Of a stretch of 64,000 nt of DNA, positions 27,601 through 38,933 are shown piece by piece (the first letter of the stretch is position 1; each line of letters begins with the position of its first letter). The position numbers and the translations under genes are program-made. The stretch is from Lamellibrachia columna. Taxonomy: Eukaryota; Annelida; Polychaeta; Sabellida; Siboglinidae. The notes below the pieces were generated by a model. The model did not search any database. It had not been told where the DNA came from and saw only the letters and a list, made by a program, of their open reading frames with translations. The stretch is from NCBI GenBank assembly GCA_963662155.1, contig OY759266.1, forward strand, positions 5,117,026-5,181,025. Direction: 5' to 3'.

Positions 27601-28371
27601 AGCTATTAAGAGTAAGAAGAATTCTATTGCTTGTGTGTTAATGCACTATTTAGTACGTCAGTGACACGATCGCGGGTGTGCCAGCGGCTGTGTGAGCGTG
27701 TATTGGCGTGTAGTCGGTAGGCCGGGCGGGCGTGGCTGCCCAGGTAACCGCCACAGATCACTCGTGGTTTTGTGTAATGGAAGTTTCCACTGCTTGTGTG
27801 GCGCGTGTGCTTGCTTAGTCACCGGCCTATGGTGAATTGCCGCGCACACTGATTGTAGTGCGGCGAGGCGCGAACACTTTGAATGTTGACCAATCAGAAT
27901 ACAAGGATGTAGTATTTACACAAGTCATCCCGGTAAACAAGCTTAGTCACCACTGATGGATCGAGAGCGCTACCAAACAAATGTACAAATTACACATTTA
28001 AATAAACTATACTTATTCGGAATAATGTGATTATAAATGATCGATGTTGTTGGGGTTTTATAATGGATGAGTCGGCCTGTTGCCTCAGGATGTTAGATAT
28101 TGTTTGTTGTGATTAATTGCCGGTCCACACATACATTATCATCGAGAATGTTCTTACTTGTGCCTTTCATACCACACCTCCGCATTATGTTCCAATCGAT
28201 ACATATACATAAAAAGCTTCATTTTCATATTCATGATGCTAAATAATTAATCTGACCTCAATAACGCTCGGGTAGCTGCCGATGCCGAATTCGAGCTCAA
28301 TGGCAACCCGACCTGATTAACCATTGAAGCAAACCACCGCGCAAATCAACGTTTAAAAAAAATTATCATCT

Positions 28372-28430
28372 GATTGGTCGGGTTGACTCGTGTGCCTTCC
28401 GATTGGTCGGCGACATTCGCATATAACCGG
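28372..28430 (+). promoter_or_regulatory. Candidate core promoter with two inverted CCAAT boxes
   Basis: GATTGGTCGG occurs twice (28372-28381 and 28401-28410), giving two inverted CCAAT (NF-Y type) boxes 29 bp apart. CATATAACC follows at 28420 as a weak TATA-like site about 90 bp before the ATG at 28509. The arrangement is typical of animal promoters, but its function is inferred. Confidence 0.5.
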
Positions 28431-28508
28431 ACACGTTTGTGGCATAAGTGCTGTGTCACGTTCTGTCTCGCGGCGAGGTGTGTTTGACTACATCGTCATC
28501 ATATAGAT

Positions 28509-31280
28509 ATGGAGGCATTGTTGGGGAATAAATTGGTGAACGGCAACGGCGATGAGGTCGCAACGTCTAGTCTAGCTGACAAAGTGGTCGGTGAGTGTAC
28601 ATAGGCACGGGTATCCAGCGCCAACATGACTATAATATAGATATACGCGGTCGTATGGCCCGACTAGCCGGCTCTCAGCCCGAGGCAACGGTTTACGTTC
28701 AGCCATGTAAACAACATTGCCCGGCAGGGGTATCGGCGAGGCTTAATTTGCCCTCTGGAGACACGTTGGCTTAGATAATATCAGATTGGCGTCCGTGAAC
28801 AGTCCGCACTAATGTATGCACCAGTGGCATTGCAGCCAAATATAGAACTATGCGTTGTTTACCTAGGCCCCAGTCGGACAATCGGCTTTACGTTATAAGA
28901 TATATATAGTATTATAAATATAGTCTACTGCATGGAGTCTCTGGATGAGGATGTTGTAGGATATATTATGTCTAATGTGTTGGTGTTGCATATTTGTTTT
29001 GCACATAAAGTTAATAGTTAATCAAAGTGTGATGTTACCACTGGATGTGCGTATTTGGAGCCTGAGTGATGCCATATTATTGACACACATTATTCACCAA
29101 CGCCACAGGCTGTTTCACTGGGCAAATCACGTGTGTGTGCGTGCGTGCGTGCGTGCGTGCGTGCGTTCGTGCGTTCGTTCGTGTGCATGTCTCACTCATT
29201 CGCTCACTCACTCACTCACTCACTCACTCACTCACTCACTCACTCACTCACTCACTCACTCACCCACTCACTATACTGTATTCTAAGAAGCAAATGTGGT
29301 TTGTGTGACTCCGTCCCCGAACCCCTTTGGTGACTCTCTACATACCAGAACATTGCGTTGACAAGTGTTCCTTTAAAGGCACAACGACTCTATTTGTCGA
29401 GAATGTTTACCACCACAACTGGGCCCAAAGTTCACATTAAATTGTCACAAAAATAAACGGCTGCACGTTCACGGCGATTACTCCCAGTGTTCGAGTGTTG
29501 TATCCATTAGAGGCTTTAATAAACACAATCCTATAAGAATGCAGCAGTGTTTGTGATCTCGGCTCCCCGGGTGCTTGTAAAATTCACCGAGGCAGAACAT
29601 GTTTTAAAGAACAACATACACGTTAGGAGTTAGTTTTCTTTAGCAGCTGAACAACTGTTTAGCTGTTGGACGCTACGACCAGGCGTATAGTGAGAACATT
29701 ATCTGTTCACGGAATTGCAGCTTTGATTGGCTTGCCCTTTGATTAGGGATGCGCAAATCAAAACTGTTACGAACACATAGGTAGGAAATGGATGACAACG
29801 GGCCACACACAAGAGGAAAAACAAACAAGTGGGCCAGCAGCACACGACGTAAACAGCAATGATAACAGCAGAGATAAATAAACAGAGAGGGGCTACGTGT
29901 TGGTGTTTCTCGACGGCAACTATCAAAATTTATCAACAAAAACAATGTGAATCAGCATAATTAGGAGAAGACAAAGGAATACATTATACAAGGTTGTAAA
30001 ACAAAATAATAAAGATGACATGGACCAGGACTTGAAGCACGTGACCTTACGCAGTGCGTAGTAGTAGTAGATAGTTATCCACGTGACCTTACGCAGTGCG
30101 TAGTAGTAGATAGTTATCCACGTGACCTTACGCAGTGCGTAGTAGTAGATAGTTATCCACAGCGCAGAAGAAAAAAACAGCACCATTATGTCTCTACTCG
30201 ATACATACACAGGCTTGTTGACAGGTCAATCTCGAGTTTCTGGTCACTACTACTGGTCAAGGTTACTGACTTCACTGTGCCTAGTGATCCATTGTCGGAA
30301 AATGATGTTCACCTCACAGAAGTGTGAACGGTTATTTGATACCACAGAGTTCGCAACCAAATAACATCCCCAGGTGCAGGGTCAATTGACAACAGAAAAC
30401 AGATCATTTGCCAAAACAAGATGATCGGGTTAATGAAGAGCTGTCGTTCCAAGTAAGGATTTGTAGAACGTCGCTAGGCGATTGACATAGATACCTATAA
30501 CATTGCAACTCGTATGCATGTTATTGTTATACATACTTACGGATCTAGGTTTGTTGGCAAGTCGCAGTCAGTCGTAGTCATGTGTCGTTCTACTTAGAAT
30601 GGCGGGGGCGGGGGCGGGGGCGGGGGCGGGGGCGGCATGACACGTGTCGTTCTACATACAGAAGGGTTAATATTAGCCGGCTCCTAATACTTCAGTCTTT
30701 ACACTGATACTAGTTCCGATGTAGGCCTCTATTCGTTGTCATTTACCGTCATTTGTCATTTTTGTCATGGACACAGAGGGGTCTAAGACTCCCTCCATGG
30801 CCTTAGGGGGTCTTGAGACCCACTAAGACCCCATGGATCCGCTGCTGTACTTATAATATTAACCCATTGTCGAACCACCCACGTCTTGGCATAGAGGTCA
30901 CCCTGAATGTGTCACGCACCCACCCACATGCCCCGTAAATAATTAATGTTGTTGTCACAGAATGAAGTATGTATTGTGTTAAATGTTGACAGGCAACATG
31001 CATCCATAAGTGACGCATTCACTCGCTGGTTATAAACGTCCGTAATTAATTATTACTCATTGGAGGGGATCAGTATGTGCTGCCATCTAGTTAATGTCGC
31101 TGAACAAACCTCCCTCGTAATAACAGTGGTACGTTTTTGTTTTAGTCGACCCCTGGTTGGTTGATGCCCCTGAAAATACTTTCATTTTAACTCAACAGCC
31201 AAGGGAATTTGAATTTGTTACCATCAAAGAAAGAACATTTTGTCGACAACACGAATTTCAATGTGGTATTTAAAACATAC

Positions 31281-31327
<47 letters not shown>

Positions 31328-31337
31328 TGTATGTATG

Positions 31338-31390
<53 letters not shown>

Positions 31391-33547
31391 TTAACATGTT
31401 ATTAATTAAATTAGATTAAAATAAGTAGAAGTGCAATAATAGTCAAACATCTGTGTTTATGTTAGCCTTACGTAATCTACAGTAAAATATCACTACCTCG
31501 GATATTGGCAGGACAAACCCCAGCGCACAATTTCATTGATTGATGTGGGAACCGGGACAAAGTTTAAGTTTGTTCGGGTGGATCTACCAAAGGGGATACT
31601 AAGCCATGACAAGCGACTGTCCTTGTTGTTGCCAGGGCTGTACTTCTCGGCCCATTGGTGTCCCCCGTGCCGCACATTCACGCCATCACTCGTCGACTTC
31701 TACAAGAAGTTCAAGAGCTCCCCGCGCGGCGATCAGCTCGAGATCATCTTCGTCAGCTTCGACCGCAGCGAGGGCAACTTCAAGTCGTACTTCGCCGAGA
31801 TGCCGTGGCTCGCCGTGCCGTACGACGAACAGGAAGTCCGGGTGAGTTGTTCCGCCTCCGTCTCAACTGTAGTGTGTCGTCGATAATTACGATGACATCT
31901 GCGTGTGATAGATGTGAAGGATGCTCCAGTGGACGGAGTACACGGGGTGTCGTACCCTTGAAACAACGCGCACATATTGCATGATGTAGTATCCATGAAC
32001 TTAGCACGCTTCAGGCCGACTGTTCAGACTCGACATTTAGAACCGCAATGTTACGCAGACATTAGAATATAATTTTAACCACATAGCCATGGCATATCAA
32101 TATAATTTTTTTTGTAATGGAAACATACCCACGAACGTCATATGCACGCACGCATAATTTGGACTAATCCCAGTACAACGTCAAGGCGAAGAAACCACAC
32201 AAACAATCCAGCATTTTCCATATCTCGGGTCAGGCATTGTCTGAAATACTGTCGGTGATACTTGCTTTATGCAGTAGCCTTGTGTTATTCGTTAGCTACT
32301 ACTTGTGTCGATACTTGCGCTATGCAGTAGCCTTGTGTTATTGGTTAGCTACTACTTGTGTCGATACTTGCTCTATGCAGTAGCCTTGTGTTATTGGTTA
32401 GCTGCTACTTGTGTCGATACTTGCTTTATGCAGTAGCCTTGTGTTATTCGTTAGCTACTACTTGTGTCGATACTTGCGCTATGCAGTAGCCTTGTGTTAT
32501 TGGTTAGCTACTACTTGTGTCGATACTTGCTCTATGCAGTAGCCTTGTGTTATTGGTTAGCTACTACTTGTGTCGATACTTGCTTTATGCAGTAGCATTG
32601 TGTTATTGGTTAGCTACTACTTGTGTCGATACTTGCGCTATGCAGTAGCCTTGTGTTATTGGTTAGCTACTACTTGTGTCGATACTTGCTCTATGCAGTA
32701 GCCTTGTGTTATTGGTTAGCTACTACTTGTGTCGATACTTGCTTTATGCAGTAGCATTGTGTTATTGGTTAGCTACTACTTGTGTCGATACTTGCGCTAT
32801 GCAGTAGCCTTGTGTTATTGGTTAGCTACTACTTGTGTCGATACTTGCTTTATGCAGTAGCATTGTGTTATTGGTTAGCTACTACTTGTGTCGATACTTG
32901 CTTTATGCAGTAGCCTTGTGTTATTGGTTAGCTACTACTTGTGTCGATACTTGCTTTATGCAGTAGCATTGTGTTATTGGTTAGCTACTACTTGTGTCGA
33001 TACTTGCGCTATGCAGTAGCATTGTGTTATTGGTTAGCTACTACTTGTGTCGATACTTGCTTTATGCAGTAGCATTGTGTTATTGGTTAGCTACTACTTG
33101 TGTCGATACTTGCGCTATGCAGTAGCATTGTGTTATTGGTTAGCTACTACTTGTGTCGATACTTGCTTTATGCAGTAGCCTTGTGTTATTGGTTAGCTAC
33201 TACTTGTGTCGATACTTGCTCTATGCAGTAGCCTTGTGTTACTGGTTAGCTACTACTTGTGTCGATACTTGCTCTATGCAGTAGCCTTGTGTTACTGGTT
33301 AGCTACTACTTGTGTCGATACTTGCTCTATGCAGTAGCCTTGTGTTACTGGTTAGCTACTACTTGTGTCGATACTTGCTCTATGCAGTAGCCTTGTGTCG
33401 TTGCAGGAATCGGCCGGAGCCAACTTCAGCGTCAGTGGCATTCCTAGTCTGATCTTCGTGAATGGAGCGACAGGGGAAATCGTACAGAAAGACGGCAGGA
33501 GTAAAGTGTCCTCCGATCCCAACGGCAACGAATTCCCGTGGGCATAG
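28509..33547 (+). CDS. Nucleoredoxin/tryparedoxin-like thiol-disulfide oxidoreductase, single thioredoxin-like domain
   Basis: Exons 28509-28590, 31636-31841 and 33407-33547 join with GT..AG borders (phases 1 and 0) into 142 codons ending at TAG 33545-33547. The protein runs [16 protein letters not shown], then [20 protein letters not shown] with the redox pair in WCPPC, then [35 protein letters not shown], the cis-proline strand [14 protein letters not shown] and the end GNEFPWA. Order and spacing match one nucleoredoxin module, including the 20 residues from PWLAVPY to GIP, so no exon is missing. The length fits tryparedoxin-type proteins rather than three-module vertebrate NXN. It is expected to be a cytosolic or nuclear dithiol reductase of protein substrates; no signal peptide is present. 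The second intron is mostly a 53-bp minisatellite. A second first exon may exist at 21794-22313. Exon base composition is GC-rich compared with the flanks. Confidence 0.92.
29133..29272. repeat. (GTGC)n and (CACT)n microsatellites
   Basis: A CGTG run (29133-29166) degrades into GTTC/GTGC and is followed by about 17 CTCA units (29200-29272), all in the first intron of the nucleoredoxin-like gene. Confidence 0.95.
30038..30160. repeat. 39-42-bp tandem repeat with palindromic core, three copies
   Basis: Units start CACGTGACCTTACGCAGTGC at 30038, 30080 and 30119 and contain the hairpin CTTACGCAGTGCGTAG. CACGTGAC is an E-box/USF-like word repeated in each unit. Confidence 0.9.
30601..30635. repeat. 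(GGGGGC)n hexanucleotide, G-quadruplex-prone
   Basis: Five consecutive G5 runs separated by single C on the + strand, in the intron of the nucleoredoxin-like gene. Confidence 0.93.
31281..31386. repeat. (TA)n(TATG)n(TA)n compound microsatellite
   Basis: A TA run, about ten GTAT units, and a second TA run. Confidence 0.97.
32245..33395. repeat. 53-bp minisatellite, 22 copies, ending at a splice acceptor
   Basis: The word GCAGTAGC starts at 32271 and recurs every 53 bp up to 33384, exactly 21 steps. Unit variants are set by the triplet before TATGCAG (TTT, CGC or CTC) and by CCTT versus CATT. The first six units follow a TTT-CGC-CTC three-unit order, later units mostly alternate TTT and CGC, and the last four are all CTC. 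The final unit passes without a spacer into the polypyrimidine tract and acceptor TGTCGTTGCAG|GAA of exon 3. Confidence 0.97.
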
Positions 33548-34990
33548 CTGCATGTATTGTCGTAGGTTCGACAAACGCATACATGGGACGAATAGATAAC
33601 TACACAGTTCCCATGGTTAGCTGTGTGTCAAAGGAGAAATGTCATAGTCGGGAATTCGTCAGACTTGTCAACTACTCTGGAATATACTAATGTGTCATCG
33701 TTTTTCATTTTGTCACTGGTTTTTGTTTGAACTTGTTCTAAAATATGTTAGTTGTAGCCGCGAGAAGTCGATATCTCGTGTTTGGTAATAATATACAAAT
33801 GTTGAACAACGACAATTCTGCATTAAAACGTCGCACTACTTGCATGCAGTTAGACGTATGATTGAAGCCATTATTCCTGAATGAATACTGTTGTGAACGT
33901 TTTGTATAGTATAGTGACATTTAATTCTCAGATCGCCTATCTGCTAGGCGGGAGAGTTTCGGTTATGACCAAGAGTATATGATACCCCGCAGCAAGCATT
34001 TCTGCATGTTCGAAGTACGGCAAGATAAACTGAACAATGTGAAAGTTGCTTGTCATAACAAGACAATCTCTTACATCGTCCCTAAATGCAATATTTTGTA
34101 GCGACTGACACAGCTGGAACAATTTAGATCAATTTACCGTATTCCAGAGCCAATATACTATACTACATAGCCCAAGAGCGGATCTAAAAATCAATGTAAC
34201 TAGCAATGGTGATCCATCGGACTCGATTAAAATAGGCCCAACAGCAAGTATTTGGCATCGAGAATAAACGTGGATAAGTTTATAGATAGATACAGAGCAT
34301 ACCAGAAGATGTCTGGACACACGTCGGACTTACTTCCTCATAGTAAACAGTAAATGTATATCGGTAATGTATGTGTTTTGTTAAAGATCGTCCATCGTGT
34401 ATACATCTGTGTGCAATAGCATACCTATATGTAGGCACTAACAATGCAGAGAGGGAGAGAACATCGTCGCCTGAAATAAGTAAAGCTCCATTGAGTCCGC
34501 ATAGAGAGTTATCGCCATAGTCTACGGAATAGTACCAATGTCTATTATATGTTTTATATACATAGCGATTTTTTATTTTCTCCCAAATAAATACTGCTAC
34601 TAATCACATCTAGTAATTATAAACAGGCGCATAAAATACCAGCAAATGACGGGTTTCTGCCGACCCGAAACCAACAATGCTTCATGTTAACCACATCTTG
34701 CTAAATTAGTAATCGTCGGCACAATGCTGCAAATAGGCGTCAGTTGCACCCAACTTAGGCGGTAAAACTACACCCGACTCCATGGGTGTCACCAAGTTGG
34801 ACAGACGCTTATTGGATTGACCTTGACTTTGGTTTCGCTCCACCCATACCCAGGACCGTTCAGAAATGCATCCGAGGTACGGGTTGACAGAACATGCGAT
34901 TACTAATTAATATACAACAGCCAACAAAGATTCAGGTTACGGTATCCACTAGAGTTTCCCTGGTGAGGATGCAACGGTCAATTTGTTCTA
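33548..34990. other. 3' flank of the nucleoredoxin-like gene
   Basis: AATAAA words occur at about 34263 and 34585 and could serve as poly(A) signals, though neither is compelling. A 40-bp scrap at 34433-34470 (ACTAACAATGCAGAGAGGGA) matches ORF1 of the CR1 family as seen at 16923. No other gene is visible. Confidence 0.45.
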
Positions 34991-34994
34991 CATT

Positions 34995-35063
34995 ATTCGG
35001 CAGGTGGCAGCATGTTATGCTCTAGATATTGCCATGAAATGTAATATTATTTGGCGGGAATTC
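34995..35063. repeat. GGCGGGAAT repeat family, copy left of the CR1 insertion
   Basis: The segment CATTCGGCAGGTGGCAGCAT through TAATATTATTTGGCGGGAAT recurs in diverged form at 39072-39380 and in part at 44812-44860. The CR1 element has split a cluster of it. Confidence 0.7.
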
Positions 35064-35168
35064 GTTTTAGTTTAACAAGATTTAACAAGATTTGCCATCC
35101 AAGCCAAAGGCCCAGATGGCAAGTGGACAAGGAAGCCATTGGCTTATCGAGAGTCCAACAATGTTCAT

Positions 35169-37668
35169 CTACTTATAGCCCGCCCTCCTGAGATATGTGT
35201 CAACCTTGTTTTTAAACATATTCACGCTGCTAGCAGTTACACAATCTGTAGACAATTTGTTCCATTCATTTATTGTCCTCTGTGAGAACGAGTGCTTCCT
35301 GATGTCCAATCTACATTGATCCTTTACTAATTTTACCTCATGTCCTCTAGTTCTGCTATCCTTCTTGAGTGAGAAAAACATATTTCTATCAATATTTTCA
35401 TACCCATTCAATATCTTAAAAACTTCAATCTGATCTCCTCTTAACCTCCTTGTCTCTAGAGTTGTTAAACCACATTCTTTCAGGCGTTCTTCAAAACTAA
35501 GGTCTCTCAGTTCTGGAATCATTTTAGTTGCTCTCCTTTGTATGCGTTCAAGCGTATCTATATCTTTCTTACGATATGGTCTCCATGCTTGTATACAGTA
35601 TTCTAAATGAGGTCTAACTATTGCTTTATAAAGAGGTATAATTAACTTTTTTCCCTTGTATGTTATGTTTCTTCTAATCAATCCAAGAATTTGATTACCC
35701 TTTGAAGTTGCAATACCACACTGCTCTGAAACTTTCATATCAGCGCTTATTGTAACTCCTAAGTCCTTTTCTTTTACAGTAGTACCCAGAACAGTATCTC
35801 CCATTTTATAGTTTACATTCAAGTTCCTATGTCCTGTATGTAGGCATTTACATTTCCCAAAATTGAACAACATCTGCCATTTCTCAGACCATTTCACTAA
35901 TCTGTCTAGATCGTTTTGTAAATGTTGTTTATCACCATCAGTATTAACCTTTCTAAACAGTTTTGTGTCATCCGCAAATTTCAGTACGTTACTTGTTATA
36001 CTGTTGTCCAAGTCATTGATATAAATTAAGAATAATATAGGTCCTAATACTGATCCTTGAGGTACCCCACTCAAAACCGATTTCCAATTTGAAACTTCTC
36101 CATCTACTACAACTCGTTGTCTTCTGTCAGTCAGCCATTGTTCTATCCAGTCAGTTATGCTGTCCCCGATACCATGGGCTTTTAATTTAAGTAGTAATCT
36201 TTGATGTGGCACTTTGTCAAAAGCTTTCTGAAAATCTAAGTAGATAATATCTACTGGCGATCCCACGTCTATCCACTTAGTGATTTCTTCCAAAAAACTG
36301 GAGTTACAACTAACGGACCTAAATAGTCAGATTTAGCCCCCTGAAATTTAGCATCAGCAACTGGTAATGAACTAATATCTTCTTTGGTAAACACTGAACT
36401 GAAGTAACCATTTAGGTCTTCCGCCATTAAATACCCCTGTGATATTATATTTCCAGCACTGTCTTCTAGAGGTCCAACCTTGTCTTGTACGTTTTGTTTA
36501 CTCCTGACATATGCAAACTCTTGCTGTAATTTTTTATGTTACATGCTAGTTTTTGCTCATAGCTTCTTTTAGATTGTCTGATTTCAGTTGTAGCTGCATT
36601 AAGTGCCTCTTTGTATTTTGCATAGTCTTCGTCCTTTCTGGTACGCCTATAAACCCTCCACATAGTTTGTTTTAGCATTATTTTTCTAATAGCCTCTTTT
36701 GACAAGTGTTTCTTTCTACACCGTTTTCCTTGTTTTTGGAAGGGAACAAATTTATCGATGATACTCTCAATTTCATATTTTAGAATATTCCAACATTCAA
36801 TTGCGGTCTTATTCATCAGCATGTTATTCCAATCTAGCTTTGCTAAGTATTTTCTCATATCTTTGTAGTTACCTTTGTGGAAGTTTCTCTTGTACGTTTT
36901 CTTATTTTTACTTTCTGATTTTACATTGATGTCAAAATGTATTTGATTATGGTCACTATTACCCAATGGTTCAAATATTTTTACATTGTCCACTAATTCT
37001 TTTTGTGATGACAAAACTATATCTAATACATTTTCTCCCCTGGTTGGTTCTAGTACGTGCTGAGTAAGAAAGCTATCCTGGATTAAAAGTAGAAATTGTT
37101 GGTCCTCAATCCCTGTGCTCTCTAGAGAATTCCATTGTATGTGTCCATGGTTAAAATCTCCCATTATGATACATTCCCCTTTACTAACTTCCTTTATAGC
37201 GTTTTTTATTTTTGTGTTGTCCTCTTCGTTTATGTTTGGACTTCGGTAAACTAATCCAATAGTTAATTTTGAATTACCTGAAACAATTTTGCACCAAACA
37301 GCTTCATCGCAATCTGCTTCCCTTTCTAGTTTTATTTCATAAGCCTGAATAGATTCTTTAACATATAAAATAACTCCCCCGCCCCTTCTTCCTATTCGAT
37401 CTTTCCTAAACATTACATATCCTGTCAGTCCTAATTCAGCATCTGTTATATCTATGTTGGCCCATGATTCAGTTATACCAATTATGTGAGGGTCAATATC
37501 GTCTACCATAATGTTTAATTCGTTTTTCTTATTTACTATGCTCCTTGCATTTAAACATACGCATCTATAACCTTTTTCAGAGATGTTTTTCGGATGATTT
37601 GATATTGGTTTATCTGTGCTAGTGGCCTTTTGTTCTGCTTGAGACACCTCTAGGTAACCCCCCTGCAC
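35169..37668 (-). pseudogene. CR1 ORF2: AP endonuclease plus reverse transcriptase, disrupted
   Basis: The first 400-codon frame (37668-36466) shows the endonuclease blocks CLNARSIVNKKNELN, IIGITESW, IMGDFNHGHIQW and LGNSDHNQIHF. A one-base frameshift at about 36515-36530 sends it to a stop; the neighbouring frame continues as FAYVRSKQNVQDKVGPLEDS and GYLMAEDLNGYFSSVFTKED. Near 36305 an internal deletion joins LGPLVVTP directly to FLEEITKWIDVGSPVD, removing the reverse-transcriptase finger region (roughly 100 codons by comparison with the family). The second frame (36293-35169) retains YLDFQKAFDKVPHQ (motif A), GVPQGSVLGPILF (motif B), KFADDTKLF (motif C), and the C-terminal LERIQRRATKMIPE and INEWNKLS. 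Not functional. Confidence 0.9.
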
Positions 37669-37670
37669 TT

Positions 37671-38933
37671 CTAGTTTAAAGAATGTTTACTTCCAAAAAT
37701 ATTTGTCATTGTACCCAAGTCACTATCTACTGCTGCTGAAAGTTTGTCCGCGAATACTGCCGCCCCCTTTCCACTTAAATGAAGCCCATCCTTCATGTAC
37801 ATATCAGCCCTCCCAACAAAACTTCCCCATAAATCCACAAATCCAACTTCCTCTTCCCTACATAACTTCTGGACTAACATGTTAATTGCCATCCCCCGAC
37901 AATTTCGATATTTGTGACCCCTCCTGCCCATTACAGGTAAAATCCCTGACAGTATTACCTGCTCAACCCGCGTCTGTTTTGGTGTTCTGACCAACTGCCT
38001 ATATTTCCTAACTATGGCAGTTGTACCCTCCCTCTCTACGTTATTTGTCCCTACGTGTACTACAACAGATCCACCCTTACCCGAGCCTACGATGTTTTTT
38101 ACCCTCTCAGTTATCGCCTCTATTTTGGCTCCAGGCAAGCAGACCACCACATCATCTCCCTTGTTTAAGACTCTGTCGGTCTTCCTAACTATCGAATCCC
38201 CCACAAACACCCTCGCTCTCTTCCTCACCCCCTCTATCAGTGATGCAGAATAACTCTTCCGTTCGATCCCCTCCATCCCATTCTGTCCTGACCCCTTCCC
38301 TCCTGTCTCCTTCCCTCCTGTCTCCTTCGCTCCTGTCTCTCCCACTTCCCTCTCCTTCACTCCGGTTGTTTTCCCTCCCGTCTCCCCCACTCCCTTCTCC
38401 TTCCCTCCTGTCTCCCCCACTCCCTTCTCCTTCCCTCCTGTCTCCCCCACTCCCTTCTCCTTCCCTCCTGTCTCCCCCACTCCCTTCTCCTTCCCTCCTG
38501 TCTCCCCTACTCCCCTCTCCTTCGCTCCGGTTGTCTTCCCTCCCGTTCCTTTCCTTCCCGTCTCCTTACGTCCTGTCTCCCTACGACCTGTCACCTTCCC
38601 TCCTCTCAGCTTCCTCCCAGGCTGCGGTGAGCTCTCCCTAGCATCTCTTGTGTCTTTCCCCACTTTATCATCTACTGTTCCCCCACCGGAACTACTGGCA
38701 CAACCCCCCTGTTCCCTTCCCACTATTGCCACAACGAGCAGCCTCAGCTCTTCCAACTCCACCTCTAGTTCCTTCATCTTCGTACATCCCCTACACTCAA
38801 AACTAAAACTATCTGCCTGGACCTCAGCCCAGGACTTCTCGCACCCAGACTTGACGAAGTCCACCCAGTTACTACAACTGCCACAAATTAAGTGCCTTGT
38901 GGCCTTTAACTGCCGTTTGCACGGCGCCATCAT
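37671..38933 (-). CDS. CR1 ORF1: Cys-rich finger, coiled coil and SGNH esterase
   Basis: An intact 420-codon frame. The N-terminus has a PHD-like Cys cluster (CGSC..C..CRGC) followed by a charged helix (KELEVELEELRLL). A Gly/Lys/Glu-rich middle contains five tandem GETGGKEKGV decapeptides (30-bp repeats, about 38380-38530). The C-terminal half is an SGNH hydrolase: VGDSIVRKTD (block I), VVVHVGTNNV (block III) and DGLHLSGKGA (block V with catalytic Asp and His). CR1 ORF1 proteins are RNA-binding chaperone-like proteins whose esterase role is unresolved. The frame is open, but the partner ORF2 is not. It ends 2 bp before the ORF2 ATG at 37668. Confidence 0.88.
   Translation of the reverse strand: MMAPCKRQLKATRHLICGSCSNWVDFVKSGCEKSWAEVQADSFSFECRGCTKMKELEVELEELRLLVVAIVGREQGGCASSSGGGTVDDKVGKDTRDARESSPQPGRKLRGGKVTGRRETGRKETGRKGTGGKTTGAKERGVGETGGKEKGVGETGGKEKGVGETGGKEKGVGETGGKEKGVGETGGKTTGVKEREVGETGAKETGGKETGGKGSGQNGMEGIERKSYSASLIEGVRKRARVFVGDSIVRKTDRVLNKGDDVVVCLPGAKIEAITERVKNIVGSGKGGSVVVHVGTNNVEREGTTAIVRKYRQLVRTPKQTRVEQVILSGILPVMGRRGHKYRNCRGMAINMLVQKLCREEEVGFVDLWGSFVGRADMYMKDGLHLSGKGAAVFADKLSAAVDSDLGTMTNIFGSKHSLN

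Noticed and set aside
26864..27601. Minus-strand frames of 154 and 158 codons
   Set aside because: They lie antisense to a recognisable + strand LINE reverse-transcriptase segment with YADD.
31536..31635. Extension of the WCPPC exon upstream as one 116-codon frame starting at 31536
   Set aside because: The acceptor TTGCCAG|GG at 31635 restores the exact nucleoredoxin alignment from the phase-1 first exon, whereas the upstream residues match nothing in the family.
32245..33395. Regularly spaced repeat resembling a CRISPR array; the 81-bp and 17-bp arrays look similar
   Set aside because: The units are contiguous with no unique spacers, and the setting is a eukaryotic intron.
38240..38641. 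Plus-strand Ser/Pro/Leu-rich frame of 133 codons
   Set aside because: It is the antisense shadow of the tandem Gly/Lys/Glu repeats in the CR1 ORF1.
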